This document shows positions 1-6,693 of a stretch of 11,755 nt of DNA, one piece after another. The notes beneath the pieces were generated by a model. The model was not told where the DNA came from. It worked only from the letters and a program-made list of their open reading frames with translations, and did not search any database. Location: assembly GCA_030754315.1 (NCBI GenBank), contig JASMAO010000043.1, positions 1 through 11,755 of the forward strand, in the 5' to 3' direction. The stretch is from SAR202 cluster bacterium (GTDB lineage Bacteria > Chloroflexota > Dehalococcoidia > Lucifugimonadales > JASMAO01). The translations under genes were made by a program, and so were the position numbers. The stretch's first letter is position 1; each line of letters begins with the position of its first letter.

Positions 1-2
1 GA

Positions 3-575
3 GGAGGCCCATTCTCAGACCACCGAATCGAATTTCACAAAGCCGTGTTGGATCGCATATCGAGCTACCTGCCGGACATATGTGTTTTTTCCGGATATAT
101 GTTGTTTACTGGGTCAGAGATAGTTGATCAATATCAGGCCATCAATTTGCACCCCGCTCTGCCTGGGACGGCTGAAGGTACATATCAGCAGGTTATTTGG
201 AAGCTCATTGAGGAACGTTCCACGGAGTCTGGGGTGACAATTCATGTCGCAACTGAGGTATTAGATGATGGCGCCCCGCTCTCGTACTGTACCTACCCAA
301 TACGAGGCCCTGAGTTCGACGACCTTTGGACAGAAATCGAAGATGTATCGATTAGGCAACTGATTTCTGAAGGGGAAGAACAACCACTGTTTAGAGCTAT
401 ACGTAGACATGGTGCCATAAGGGAGGCTCCACTACTGATTGAAACTCTGAAGTCATTGTCTGATGGGCGTATTAGAATTCATAATGGACGAGTTGTTGAC
501 GAACAATTGGTTGAAACAGATGGCTTGTGTCTCGACAAAGAAGTAGAGTGTGCCTTAAATGACTGCAGTAGATGA
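3..575 (+). CDS. Formyltransferase-fold protein (PurN/GART-like), 5' end cut by window
   Basis: The reading frame is open to the left edge, so this is a C-terminal fragment of about 190 residues. The GTG at 45 is probably internal and not the start. Counting from the first full codon, residues 47-55 read INLHPALPG, matching the catalytic Asn-x-His-Pro stretch of glycinamide ribonucleotide formyltransferases (N48, H50). The downstream VLDDGAP places D88 where the family has its catalytic Asp. The known family reaction is transfer of a formyl group from 10-formyltetrahydrofolate. About 80 residues follow the fold, ending in a basic and then acidic segment that standard purine-pathway PurN lacks, so the substrate may differ. 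No purine gene is adjacent. Fold assignment is good; the exact reaction is unknown. It ends at TGA, 106 bases before the oxidoreductase, and may share its transcript. Confidence 0.8.
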   Translation, partial: GGPFSDHRIEFHKAVLDRISSYLPDICVFSGYMLFTGSEIVDQYQAINLHPALPGTAEGTYQQVIWKLIEERSTESGVTIHVATEVLDDGAPLSYCTYPIRGPEFDDLWTEIEDVSIRQLISEGEEQPLFRAIRRHGAIREAPLLIETLKSLSDGRIRIHNGRVVDEQLVETDGLCLDKEVECALNDCSR

Positions 576-681
576 CCTAGGAATTTGAAGGAGACGTCGG
601 TTTAACGTGGTGCAGTTTTGTAGCCCAGCCTCGCTTAAATGTTGAGATTGCTTAGGAATCCAAGTTTAAGAAGGGGTCGTT

Positions 682-1728
682 ATGACACATGCACGCGTAG
701 GGGTGATAGGAACTGGGTGGTGGGCCACGCAGGCACATATTCCTAGCCTTAAGACCTACGAAAAAGCTGATCTCGTGGGTCTCGCGGATTCGAATCCTGA
801 CAAGTTGGCTAAAGCTGCATCATTCTACGAGATTGAGAACACGTATATTAATTATCATGACTTATTGGAAAATGTCCAAGGTGTAATAATTGCCGTACCC
901 CATGTATTTCACTACGAGATCGCGAGAGATGCGCTAGACTCTGGTGTACACGTGCTTGTTGAAAAACCCATGGCGTTAACTGCAGCTCATGCTTGGGATC
1001 TAGTCAAGCGAGCCGAGGCCAATGCGGTTGAATTGATGGTAGGCACTACGTTCCAGTTTACAGATCATGCTCGTAGAATTCGAGATATCGTTCAGTCGGG
1101 AGGTATAGGTGATCTTCTCCATGTTTCCGGTCTCTTTGCTTCGATGGTGGAGTCGTTCCTACGCAGTAATCCTGAGGCTTACAGAACTATCTTCGATTAC
1201 TCAGTTACTCCGCCATCCTCCAACACGTACTCGGATCCGAATATTGCCGGTGGAGGACAGGGGCAAACGCAACTTTCACACGCGATGGGGATGGTGTTCT
1301 GGGTGACAGGATGCCGCGCCATTGAGACCTTTGCCTATATGGGGAACTTTGATTTGGAAGTTGACTTAGTTGACGCAATCAGCTACCGGTTGGATAACGG
1401 AGCACTTGGTACAATGGAGGCTTCTGGATCAGTTCATATAGGGCAGCCAGAAAACCAAGAGTTTCGTTACTACGGAACTGAGGGTCAGATAAGACAGGAT
1501 GTTATCCATGGTCGGTCTGATGTTCATTACAACAATGGCGATGCCGAATGCTTCAAAAACCTCGCTAAAGAAGATATATATAGAGTTGATCTGCCTGCTA
1601 GAGTGTTGGTTGATTTGATACTTGGCGAGGGAGAGAATCTTGCCTCAGGAGTCGCGGCGGCCCGTTGCGTCGAATTTTTAGAAGCATCTTATAAGTCCGC
1701 ACAAATTGGTCGTGCCATTCGGCTTTAG
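682..1728 (+). CDS. Gfo/Idh/MocA-family NAD(P)-dependent oxidoreductase
   Basis: This 348-residue protein has the two-domain layout of the glucose-fructose oxidoreductase / inositol dehydrogenase family. The N-terminal Rossmann fold (about 1-125) begins VGVIGTGWWA, a GxGxxA nucleotide-binding loop, and carries the hallmark EKP motif at 94-96, whose Lys is normally catalytic. The C-terminal alpha/beta domain (about 130-345) has a Gly-rich segment GGGQGQTQLSH at 190-200. In typical members this region reads roughly GG-x-LLD-x-G-x-H, with a catalytic Asp and His. Here the His is kept (H200), while the Asp position appears to be Thr. Family members oxidise or reduce sugars, inositols and related carbonyl compounds; the substrate here cannot be named. 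The ATG start has a good ribosome-binding site, AAGGGG at 671-676, five bases upstream. The length is normal for the family. Confidence 0.88.
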   Translation: MTHARVGVIGTGWWATQAHIPSLKTYEKADLVGLADSNPDKLAKAASFYEIENTYINYHDLLENVQGVIIAVPHVFHYEIARDALDSGVHVLVEKPMALTAAHAWDLVKRAEANAVELMVGTTFQFTDHARRIRDIVQSGGIGDLLHVSGLFASMVESFLRSNPEAYRTIFDYSVTPPSSNTYSDPNIAGGGQGQTQLSHAMGMVFWVTGCRAIETFAYMGNFDLEVDLVDAISYRLDNGALGTMEASGSVHIGQPENQEFRYYGTEGQIRQDVIHGRSDVHYNNGDAECFKNLAKEDIYRVDLPARVLVDLILGEGENLASGVAAARCVEFLEASYKSAQIGRAIRL

Positions 1729-1739
1729 GATGTTTAAGA

Positions 1740-1767
1740 CCTCGGGGAACGATCTTTGCGTTCGAGG
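1740..1767. terminator. Bulged hairpin between convergent genes, possible terminator
   Basis: CCTCG (1740-1744) pairs with CGAGG (1763-1767), and AACG (1748-1751) pairs with CGTT (1759-1762). GGG is bulged and the loop is seven bases. It lies 12 bases after the oxidoreductase stop and about 70 bases after the clpX stop, where a bidirectional terminator would be useful. No T-run follows on either strand, so it is not a classical intrinsic terminator. Confidence 0.3.
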
Positions 1768-1838
1768 CGAAAGTGAGTGAGACTCAGGTTACGTAAGGGA
1801 ATCCCGTGTTCTAATCGAAGGGGATGTGGACTGGTTTA

Positions 1839-3134
1839 TTAAGCAGACATTCGGTCGACAGTTGGCATTGGCACGATCTCATTGTTGGCGGTTGTTAGCC
1901 GGACGTCGGACTGACGCCGAATGGCCGCTGCATTTACGAGACAGTGGGTTACATTCTTCATTGTAGGTAATTCGTACATAACGTCCAAGAGCGTTTGTTC
2001 TAGAATGGTGCGTAATCCTCTTGCGCCTGTACCTTGAGCCATCGCAAGGTCTGCAGCAGCCTCGTGTGCATCGTTCGTAAACTCAAGGGCAACTTCGTCC
2101 ATTCGGAACATTGCCTCATACTGTTTGGACAGTGCGTTTTTGGGCTCAGTTAGTACTTTTATCATTGCGGATTTGTCGAGACTTCGAGTACTGGCGACGA
2201 CTGGAAGTCGGCCGATTAATTCGGGTATAAACCCGTAGCTTAGCAAATCATCTGATGAGACAAATTCTTTGGTGTCATCAGATGATTTAGATTTTTGCGC
2301 CAAGTTGCCTTTAGCTTTGAAACCAATATTCAGTTTGTCTTTCCAGACACGGGCTTCTATAAATGCATCAAGGCCTTCGAATGCTCCGCCACACACGAAC
2401 AAAATATTATCGGTTCTAATCTGAAGGAATTCTTGTTGCGGATGCTTACGTCCGCCTTGGGGTGGCACGTTAGCCACACAGCCCTCAATGATCTTCAAGA
2501 GTGCCTGTTGCACTCCTTCACCCGAAACGTCGCGTGTGATGGATGGATTTGGGCTCTTGCGAGCGATCTTGTCAATCTCGTCAATGTAAATGATCCCTTG
2601 TTCTGCTCTTGACACCTCGAAATCTGCAGCCTGTATTAGTCGTAAAAGTATATTTTCCACATCCTCGCCCACATAACCCGCTTCGGTTAAGGACGTTGCG
2701 TCTGCTATGGCAAAAGGGACATCGAGAATTTTGGCCAAGGTCTCTGCGAGGAGCGTTTTCCCAGACCCTGCGGGACCAAGTAAGAGTATATTGGATTTCT
2801 GAAGCTCAATATCGTTGCGTTCTTGGTTGGACCAAATACGCTTGTAGTGGTTATAGACTGCAACGCTTAGGACACGTTTGGCTCGTTCTTGGCCGATTAC
2901 ATAGTCGTCGAGCTTTTGGCTGATCCATTTGGGGCTGAGTCCTTTGGCCTTAGGACCAGAGGTTTTTTTGGATGGAGAGGGATTCTCTTCGGTGATTATC
3001 TGGTCGCAGAGGGCGACACACTCATCACAGATAAAAACTCGGTCTGGGCCAGCGATGAGGCGTTTGACCTCCGCTTGGGCTTTGCGGCAAAAAGAACACT
3101 GGTAGTTATCTTGTCCCGCGCGTGAAATTGGCAT
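1839..3134 (-). CDS. clpX: ClpX, ATP-dependent unfoldase subunit of Clp protease
   Basis: ClpX is a hexameric cytoplasmic AAA+ unfoldase that recognises tagged or specific proteins and threads them into ClpP. Every family landmark is present in the 431 residues. There is a Cys4 zinc-binding domain (C13, C16, C36, C39). Walker A is GPAGSGKT at 120-127. The pore loop is GYVG at 153-156. Walker B with its following helix is IIYIDEIDKIAR at about 181-192. The RKH loop lies at 229-231. The IGF loop that docks on ClpP is at 270-272, and the sensor-2 segment GARGLRTI at 370-377. The ATG start has only a weak upstream GGTGA (3146-3150, 11 bases away). It follows clpP by 70 bases on the same strand, so co-transcription with tig and clpP is likely. 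The length is typical. The coding sequence contains a long inverted repeat (separate entry). Confidence 0.98.
   Translation of the reverse strand: MPISRAGQDNYQCSFCRKAQAEVKRLIAGPDRVFICDECVALCDQIITEENPSPSKKTSGPKAKGLSPKWISQKLDDYVIGQERAKRVLSVAVYNHYKRIWSNQERNDIELQKSNILLLGPAGSGKTLLAETLAKILDVPFAIADATSLTEAGYVGEDVENILLRLIQAADFEVSRAEQGIIYIDEIDKIARKSPNPSITRDVSGEGVQQALLKIIEGCVANVPPQGGRKHPQQEFLQIRTDNILFVCGGAFEGLDAFIEARVWKDKLNIGFKAKGNLAQKSKSSDDTKEFVSSDDLLSYGFIPELIGRLPVVASTRSLDKSAMIKVLTEPKNALSKQYEAMFRMDEVALEFTNDAHEAAADLAMAQGTGARGLRTILEQTLLDVMYELPTMKNVTHCLVNAAAIRRQSDVRLTTANNEIVPMPTVDRMSA
2245..2288. repeat. 14-bp perfect inverted repeat inside clpX
   Basis: The arms AAATCATCTGATGA (2245-2258) and TCATCAGATGATTT (2275-2288) are exact reverse complements, separated by 16 bases. 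In the clpX message this could fold into a 14-bp stem. The arms encode two copies of Ser-Ser-Asp-Asp flanking a short linker just before the conserved helix leading to the GFIPE motif. Because each arm is itself almost palindromic, the pair also reads as a near-direct repeat of the same four codons. Confidence 0.75.
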
Positions 3135-3204
3135 ATTGCGTTAAATCACCAAACCTTTGCTCCCACAGACCTCATAACCTTTATAAATGGTGTGGCTGGA
3201 TTTT

Positions 3205-3834
3205 TCAAGCCTTGGATGGATCATCTGAGTCAGAGTCTGATGAGTCTAGTACCTCGTCGACCAGCCCGTACTCTTTGGCCTCCACCGCGTTGAGGTAGTA
3301 GTCTCGATCTGTATCACGCGCTATCTTTTCGTAGGGTTGCCCAGTATGACGAGACAATATCTGTCTCATTTTGTCCTGGGTGCGCAGCATCTCCCGAGCG
3401 TGGATCTCGATATCTGACGCCTGTCCCTGTGTTCCACCCATGGGCTGGTGCATGTGTATAGTAGCGTTGGCTAAAGCATATCGTTTGCCGTGGGCTCCGG
3501 CTGCTAGCAGGACGGTACCCATGCTTGCTGCTAACCCTACTCCTATAGTGGAAACGTCGGGTCGAATTAGGTGCATAGTGTCATATATTGCCAACCCCGC
3601 TGCAATCACACCACCGGGGGAGTTGATGTAGATACTTATGTCCCTTTCTGGATCCTCTCGGTCCAAGAAGAGGAGCTGAGCTATAATCGCGTTGGCTACT
3701 TGATCGTTTATTGGGGTTCCCAAAAATACGATCCGTTCTTTCAGTAGCAGCGAATAGATATCGTAAGCACGCTCCCCGCGAGCGCCTGTTTCTACCACCA
3801 TAGGTATCAAATTCTCAGGTCCCTGCATCGGCAT
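3205..3834 (-). CDS. clpP: ClpP, proteolytic subunit of Clp protease
   Basis: ClpP is a self-compartmentalised serine peptidase of two stacked heptameric rings that degrades proteins fed by ClpX or other Clp ATPases. The 209 residues align along their length with the family. The catalytic triad is visible: nucleophile S104 in GLAASMG, H129 in MHQPMGG, and D178 in DTDRDYY. The INSPGG segment that forms the oxyanion region is at 70-75. The C-terminus ends in an acidic, Ser/Asp-rich tail (about 198-206), beyond the usual end of the fold. The first codons overlap the 3' end of tig by 20 bases, suggesting translational coupling. Two ATGs, at 3834 and 3828, could serve as start; the ribosome-binding site spacing favours 3828 (see that entry). 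Confidence 0.98.
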   Translation of the reverse strand: MPMQGPENLIPMVVETGARGERAYDIYSLLLKERIVFLGTPINDQVANAIIAQLLFLDREDPERDISIYINSPGGVIAAGLAIYDTMHLIRPDVSTIGVGLAASMGTVLLAAGAHGKRYALANATIHMHQPMGGTQGQASDIEIHAREMLRTQDKMRQILSRHTGQPYEKIARDTDRDYYLNAVEAKEYGLVDEVLDSSDSDSDDPSKA

Positions 3835-5191
3835 CGTCTCCCCCTTTACTTTTTCTTGTTTTTGGTTTTTTCTTCACAGTCCGTTTATTTTTCTTGGTTC
3901 CGTCAGATTCCTGTTTTTTCGCCAGCTCACCAAGCTGATTGACTGCCTTTTCCATCAGAATGGATTGCCTAAGTGATTCGGACACCTCTTCCGATTTAAG
4001 ATTCGGATTCTCAAGGAATTTTGATGGGTCTTCTGACGAGTTTGCGAGTGATTGTATCCTTTCGTCGATCTCTGTTTGTGACACCTCAAGACTCTCGACC
4101 TCCGCTAGCTTCGATATCGCCCAAGAGCGCCTTAGCCTATCGGTGGCATTTTCGCGTATTTCTTCAAGTGTTTCTTCATCTGTCTTGCCCGTTATCTTCA
4201 GATAGTCTGACAGTTCCATCTTTAACGAGGCGACAAATTGATTGCGGCGTTCTACCATATGTTCGATTTCGTGTTCGGTCAGTAGTGGGGGGATTTCAAC
4301 AGTAGCTTTTGCAAGAAGGGCGTCTATAGTGGCCTCACGGTACTGGGTTTGCTGAGCTGTTTCAGCCTCTGATTTCAACGAAGACTCTATTTCTTGCCGC
4401 ATCGCTTTTAGGCTGTCATATCCTTCCCTGAAGCCTTTCGCGAAATCATCGTCCAGTTTGGGGAGTTCCCGTTCCTTTATTTCACTGACAATTACATCAA
4501 ACTGAGCCTCTTTGCCCGCCACAGATTTGTCTGGATGATCGTCCGTGATCGCTAAAGTGAATGTTTTGGGTTCATCCGGATTAGTGCCAGCGAGTTTTTC
4601 TGAAAACCCAGGTATTGGGACAACGCTACCTTTTTCCACGCTATGAATAGCATCAGGTTGATTGATAATAGTCTGATCCCCAACTACGCCGGTGACACCC
4701 ATGGTCACCATGTCGCCCATTTTTACAGCACGGTTGACGGGAACCCAAGTCGATGCTTCTGTCCGCATGTCCTCGAGCCTCTTGTCAACGTCCGAATCAG
4801 TTATATTAACTACGGTCTCCTCCACCCTGATGGTCTTGTAGTCTCCAAGATCAACTTCGGGAACCAACGGAACTGTGACCTTGACTTTGACAGGGTCTAG
4901 GCCTTCTAGTTCCAGTCGAGGCATACCTGATGTTTCCAGTTCCTGCGCTTCTACGGCTCTCCGAGAGATGTCAGGTAGCATGTACTCTATGGATTCTTGG
5001 AGTAGGCTCTCTCGTCCCAAGTACCTCTCTATTATAGAGCGTGGTGCCTTACCTTTTCGGAACCCGGGCATATTGACTCGCTGTACGATCTTCCGATAGC
5101 CGCGGTCAAGATAGGGGTCCAGATCTTCATCATCCATTTCGATGAGAAGGACGGTTTGGCGGTTCACTACTTCTTCTTGGGTGATTTTCAA
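3815..5191 (-). CDS. tig: Trigger factor, ribosome-associated chaperone
   Basis: Trigger factor binds the ribosome near the exit tunnel and shields nascent chains; it also has a peptidyl-prolyl isomerase domain. The 458 residues show the three-domain order. The N-terminal ribosome-binding domain (about 1-115) has the signature loop GFRKGKAP at 43-50. An FKBP-type isomerase domain spans about 159-240, starting at GDMVTMGVTG and ending in the conserved linker ELPKLDDDFAKGF. A long helical C-terminal substrate cradle spans about 250-425. The last 30 or so residues are very rich in Lys, then Gly and Asp, and look disordered. The start is TTG, supported by GGAG six bases upstream and by MKITQEEV fitting the family N-terminus; no in-frame ATG or GTG lies upstream before a stop. 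It leads the tig-clpP-clpX cluster. Confidence 0.97.
   Translation of the reverse strand: MKITQEEVVNRQTVLLIEMDDEDLDPYLDRGYRKIVQRVNMPGFRKGKAPRSIIERYLGRESLLQESIEYMLPDISRRAVEAQELETSGMPRLELEGLDPVKVKVTVPLVPEVDLGDYKTIRVEETVVNITDSDVDKRLEDMRTEASTWVPVNRAVKMGDMVTMGVTGVVGDQTIINQPDAIHSVEKGSVVPIPGFSEKLAGTNPDEPKTFTLAITDDHPDKSVAGKEAQFDVIVSEIKERELPKLDDDFAKGFREGYDSLKAMRQEIESSLKSEAETAQQTQYREATIDALLAKATVEIPPLLTEHEIEHMVERRNQFVASLKMELSDYLKITGKTDEETLEEIRENATDRLRRSWAISKLAEVESLEVSQTEIDERIQSLANSSEDPSKFLENPNLKSEEVSESLRQSILMEKAVNQLGELAKKQESDGTKKNKRTVKKKPKTRKSKGGDDADAGT
3838..3844 (-). promoter_or_regulatory. clpP ribosome-binding site inside the tig 3' end
   Basis: On the minus strand this reads GGGGGAG, a strong Shine-Dalgarno sequence lying within the last codons of tig. 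It is only three bases from the ATG at 3834 but nine bases from the ATG at 3828, a better spacing. ClpP may therefore start two residues later (207 residues, beginning MQGPENL). Confidence 0.7.
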
Positions 5192-5197
5192 GAAAAT

Positions 5198-5201
5198 CTC
5201 C
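5198..5201 (-). promoter_or_regulatory. Ribosome-binding site supporting the TTG start of tig
   Basis: On the minus strand this reads GGAG, six bases before the TTG codon at 5189-5191. This spacing and the absence of another usable start in frame decide the TTG call. Confidence 0.7.
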
Positions 5202-5202
5202 G

Positions 5203-5229
5203 GCGTGCTTTGGAATCAGTATAGCACGC
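5203..5229. repeat. Inverted repeat over the tig -10 and start-site region
   Basis: The arms GCGTGCT (5203-5209) and AGCACGC (5223-5229) are exact reverse complements, 13 bases apart. They flank the proposed -10 hexamer and transcription start and end just before the ribosome-binding site. The element could be a repressor operator or, if transcription began further upstream, a leader hairpin. No known regulator motif is recognised. Confidence 0.5.
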
Positions 5230-5248
5230 AGCCTGAATTGATAAACAA
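5218..5248 (-). promoter_or_regulatory. Candidate sigma-70-type promoter for tig-clpP-clpX
   Basis: On the minus strand, TATACT (5218-5223) is preceded by TG one base upstream, giving an extended -10 (TGCTATACT). A weak -35, TTGTTT, lies at 5243-5248 with a long 19-base spacer. Transcription would begin near 5211, giving a leader of about 20 bases that includes the GGAG ribosome-binding site. This would be the main promoter for the cluster downstream of the amidase. Confidence 0.5.
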
Positions 5249-5250
5249 GT

Positions 5251-5276
5251 TATGAAGCGACTTGCAGCGCTTCATA
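5251..5276. repeat. 9-bp stem hairpin between amidase and tig
   Basis: TATGAAGCG (5251-5259) and CGCTTCATA (5268-5276) are exact reverse complements around an eight-base loop. On the minus strand it lies about 40 bases after the amidase stop and directly upstream of the tig -35. It may be a weak terminator for the amidase transcript, although the following bases (ACTTGTTTAT) are only loosely T-rich. It could equally be a regulatory site for tig. Confidence 0.5.
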
Positions 5277-5316
5277 TAGGTGTGCATAGGGTGTTGATCA
5301 TTGGCATTTGGTCTCT

Positions 5317-6663
5317 CTAAAGTGCCGGCACCATTTTTAGGTCTAACGCCCGCTCGCACCATTGAGCAGCTTTAAACAAAGTAGCCTCGTCCCAGGCTCT
5401 AGCCGCTAACTGAATACCCAGAGGTAATCCGGATTGGCTGAAACCGGATGGAATTGAAATAGCAGGAAATCCGCATACCGTCCATGGTGTTTGAAAGACC
5501 GGATCCCCGGTGGTGGACAGATCAGCCGGAGCTTCTGTTGGAGTAGATGGAGTGATAAGGACATCGACGTTCTTGATTGCTTCTTCCATAAAACGTCGAA
5601 AAATTCGTTGTGTTTCAGCAGCCTTAATGTAGTCAAGTGCGGATTCTCTCAAACCAGATTCGATCATCAAGGTAAGTTGAGGGCCATAGTCTTTTGGGCG
5701 GGTGAAGAAGTTGGCCTTGTGGACCGACGCGCACTCCGCAGACATGGTGAGTTTGTGGGCTGCTAACAAAGAGTCGAAGTCCGCCGAAGTTCTTATCTCC
5801 AAAATTGTTGCGCCCTCCTCTTCCATTCCGGTCAGAAGTTTTCCAAGGTGGCCCAATGTCTCTGAGTTAGCTTTATCCTCGAACATTTGCCGTAGAACAC
5901 CGATACGAGGTGGTTTCACATCGTTGGTGGTTAATGAGTAAGTGGTTGTAGGTGCATACGCCGTTGTAAGATCTTTATGGTCGGGACAGGACAACACAGA
6001 TAGTAGCTCTGCTGAGTCAACGACTGTACGGGTGAAAAAGCCAATGGTATCCAGCGTATGTGCTACTGGAAACACACCGTACCTGCTTATACTACCAAAA
6101 GTTGGCTTCATACCGACGACGCCGTTGTACGATGCGGGTCTCAACACCGAACCTGCTGTTTGGCTTCCCAACGCTGCGGGGAAAATGCGGGCTGCAACGC
6201 CTACAGCTGATCCGCTACTGGAACCTCCTGGTGTACGGGTCGGGTTCCAAGGATTGAGAGTGGGAGATGGATCCATACATGCGAACTCTGTGGTTACCGT
6301 TTTGCCCATGATTATGGCTCCGGCATCTCTCAAAAGAGCGACTGCGGTGGCGTCGTAGCTTGGGACGAAGGAAGCATGTATTGGTGAGCAGGCCGTAGTA
6401 ATAATCCCCTCGGTAAAAAATATATCTTTGATCCCCAGTGGTATCCCATGTAATTTGTTGAGAGTTCTGGTGGCAATTTTTTGTTCCAGATCGCCCGCTG
6501 TCTCCAAAGCCGCTTCCTGGTTAAGAGTTACCCATACCTTCAATTTTGGTTCAAGGTCGCTGGCTCGTTTAAGAAGCGCTTGCATCAGATCCCCTGGCGA
6601 TATTTCCCCAGTTCGTATAAACTCGCGTGCCTCAACGATGGAAAGTTCGTGTAGTTGTGTCAC
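5317..6663 (-). CDS. Amidase-signature family hydrolase
   Basis: This 448-residue enzyme belongs to the amidase-signature family, which hydrolyses amide bonds with a Ser-cisSer-Lys triad. The residues are visible: K79 in GIPLGIKD, the cis-Ser S148 in GGSSSGS, and the nucleophile S172 in QTAGSVLRPA. The spacing of 24 residues between the two serines matches the family. The C-terminal FPAISIPSGF and GIQLAA segments are also typical. It resembles GatA, but no gatB or gatC is adjacent and it is shorter than usual GatA (about 480-490), so a stand-alone catabolic amidase is more likely; the substrate is unknown. The start is GTG with no convincing ribosome-binding site, chosen because the next Met (27) would remove conserved N-terminal helix sequence. 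It begins 30 bases after the dehydrogenase stop, so the two are probably co-transcribed. Confidence 0.92.
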   Translation of the reverse strand: MTQLHELSIVEAREFIRTGEISPGDLMQALLKRASDLEPKLKVWVTLNQEAALETAGDLEQKIATRTLNKLHGIPLGIKDIFFTEGIITTACSPIHASFVPSYDATAVALLRDAGAIIMGKTVTTEFACMDPSPTLNPWNPTRTPGGSSSGSAVGVAARIFPAALGSQTAGSVLRPASYNGVVGMKPTFGSISRYGVFPVAHTLDTIGFFTRTVVDSAELLSVLSCPDHKDLTTAYAPTTTYSLTTNDVKPPRIGVLRQMFEDKANSETLGHLGKLLTGMEEEGATILEIRTSADFDSLLAAHKLTMSAECASVHKANFFTRPKDYGPQLTLMIESGLRESALDYIKAAETQRIFRRFMEEAIKNVDVLITPSTPTEAPADLSTTGDPVFQTPWTVCGFPAISIPSGFSQSGLPLGIQLAARAWDEATLFKAAQWCERALDLKMVPAL

Positions 6664-6693
6664 TGATTAGTTGCTTGTTAAGCTTTCGGAACT

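Noticed and set aside
642..670. TTGAGA and TTTAAG with a 17-base spacer ahead of the Gfo/Idh/MocA gene
   Set aside because: The implied start site would be about five bases before the ATG and would exclude the ribosome-binding site; the -10 is also poor.
3864..3880. A-rich run near the tig 3' end resembling a slippery frameshift site (six A followed by C on the minus strand), which might fuse trigger factor to ClpP
   Set aside because: clpP lies in the +1 frame relative to tig, so a -1 slip would not enter it, and clpP has its own strong ribosome-binding site and starts.
5317..6663. Calling the amidase GatA of the aminoacyl-tRNA amidotransferase
   Set aside because: No gatB or gatC nearby, the protein is shorter than usual GatA, and it pairs with a dehydrogenase; the family-level name is safer.
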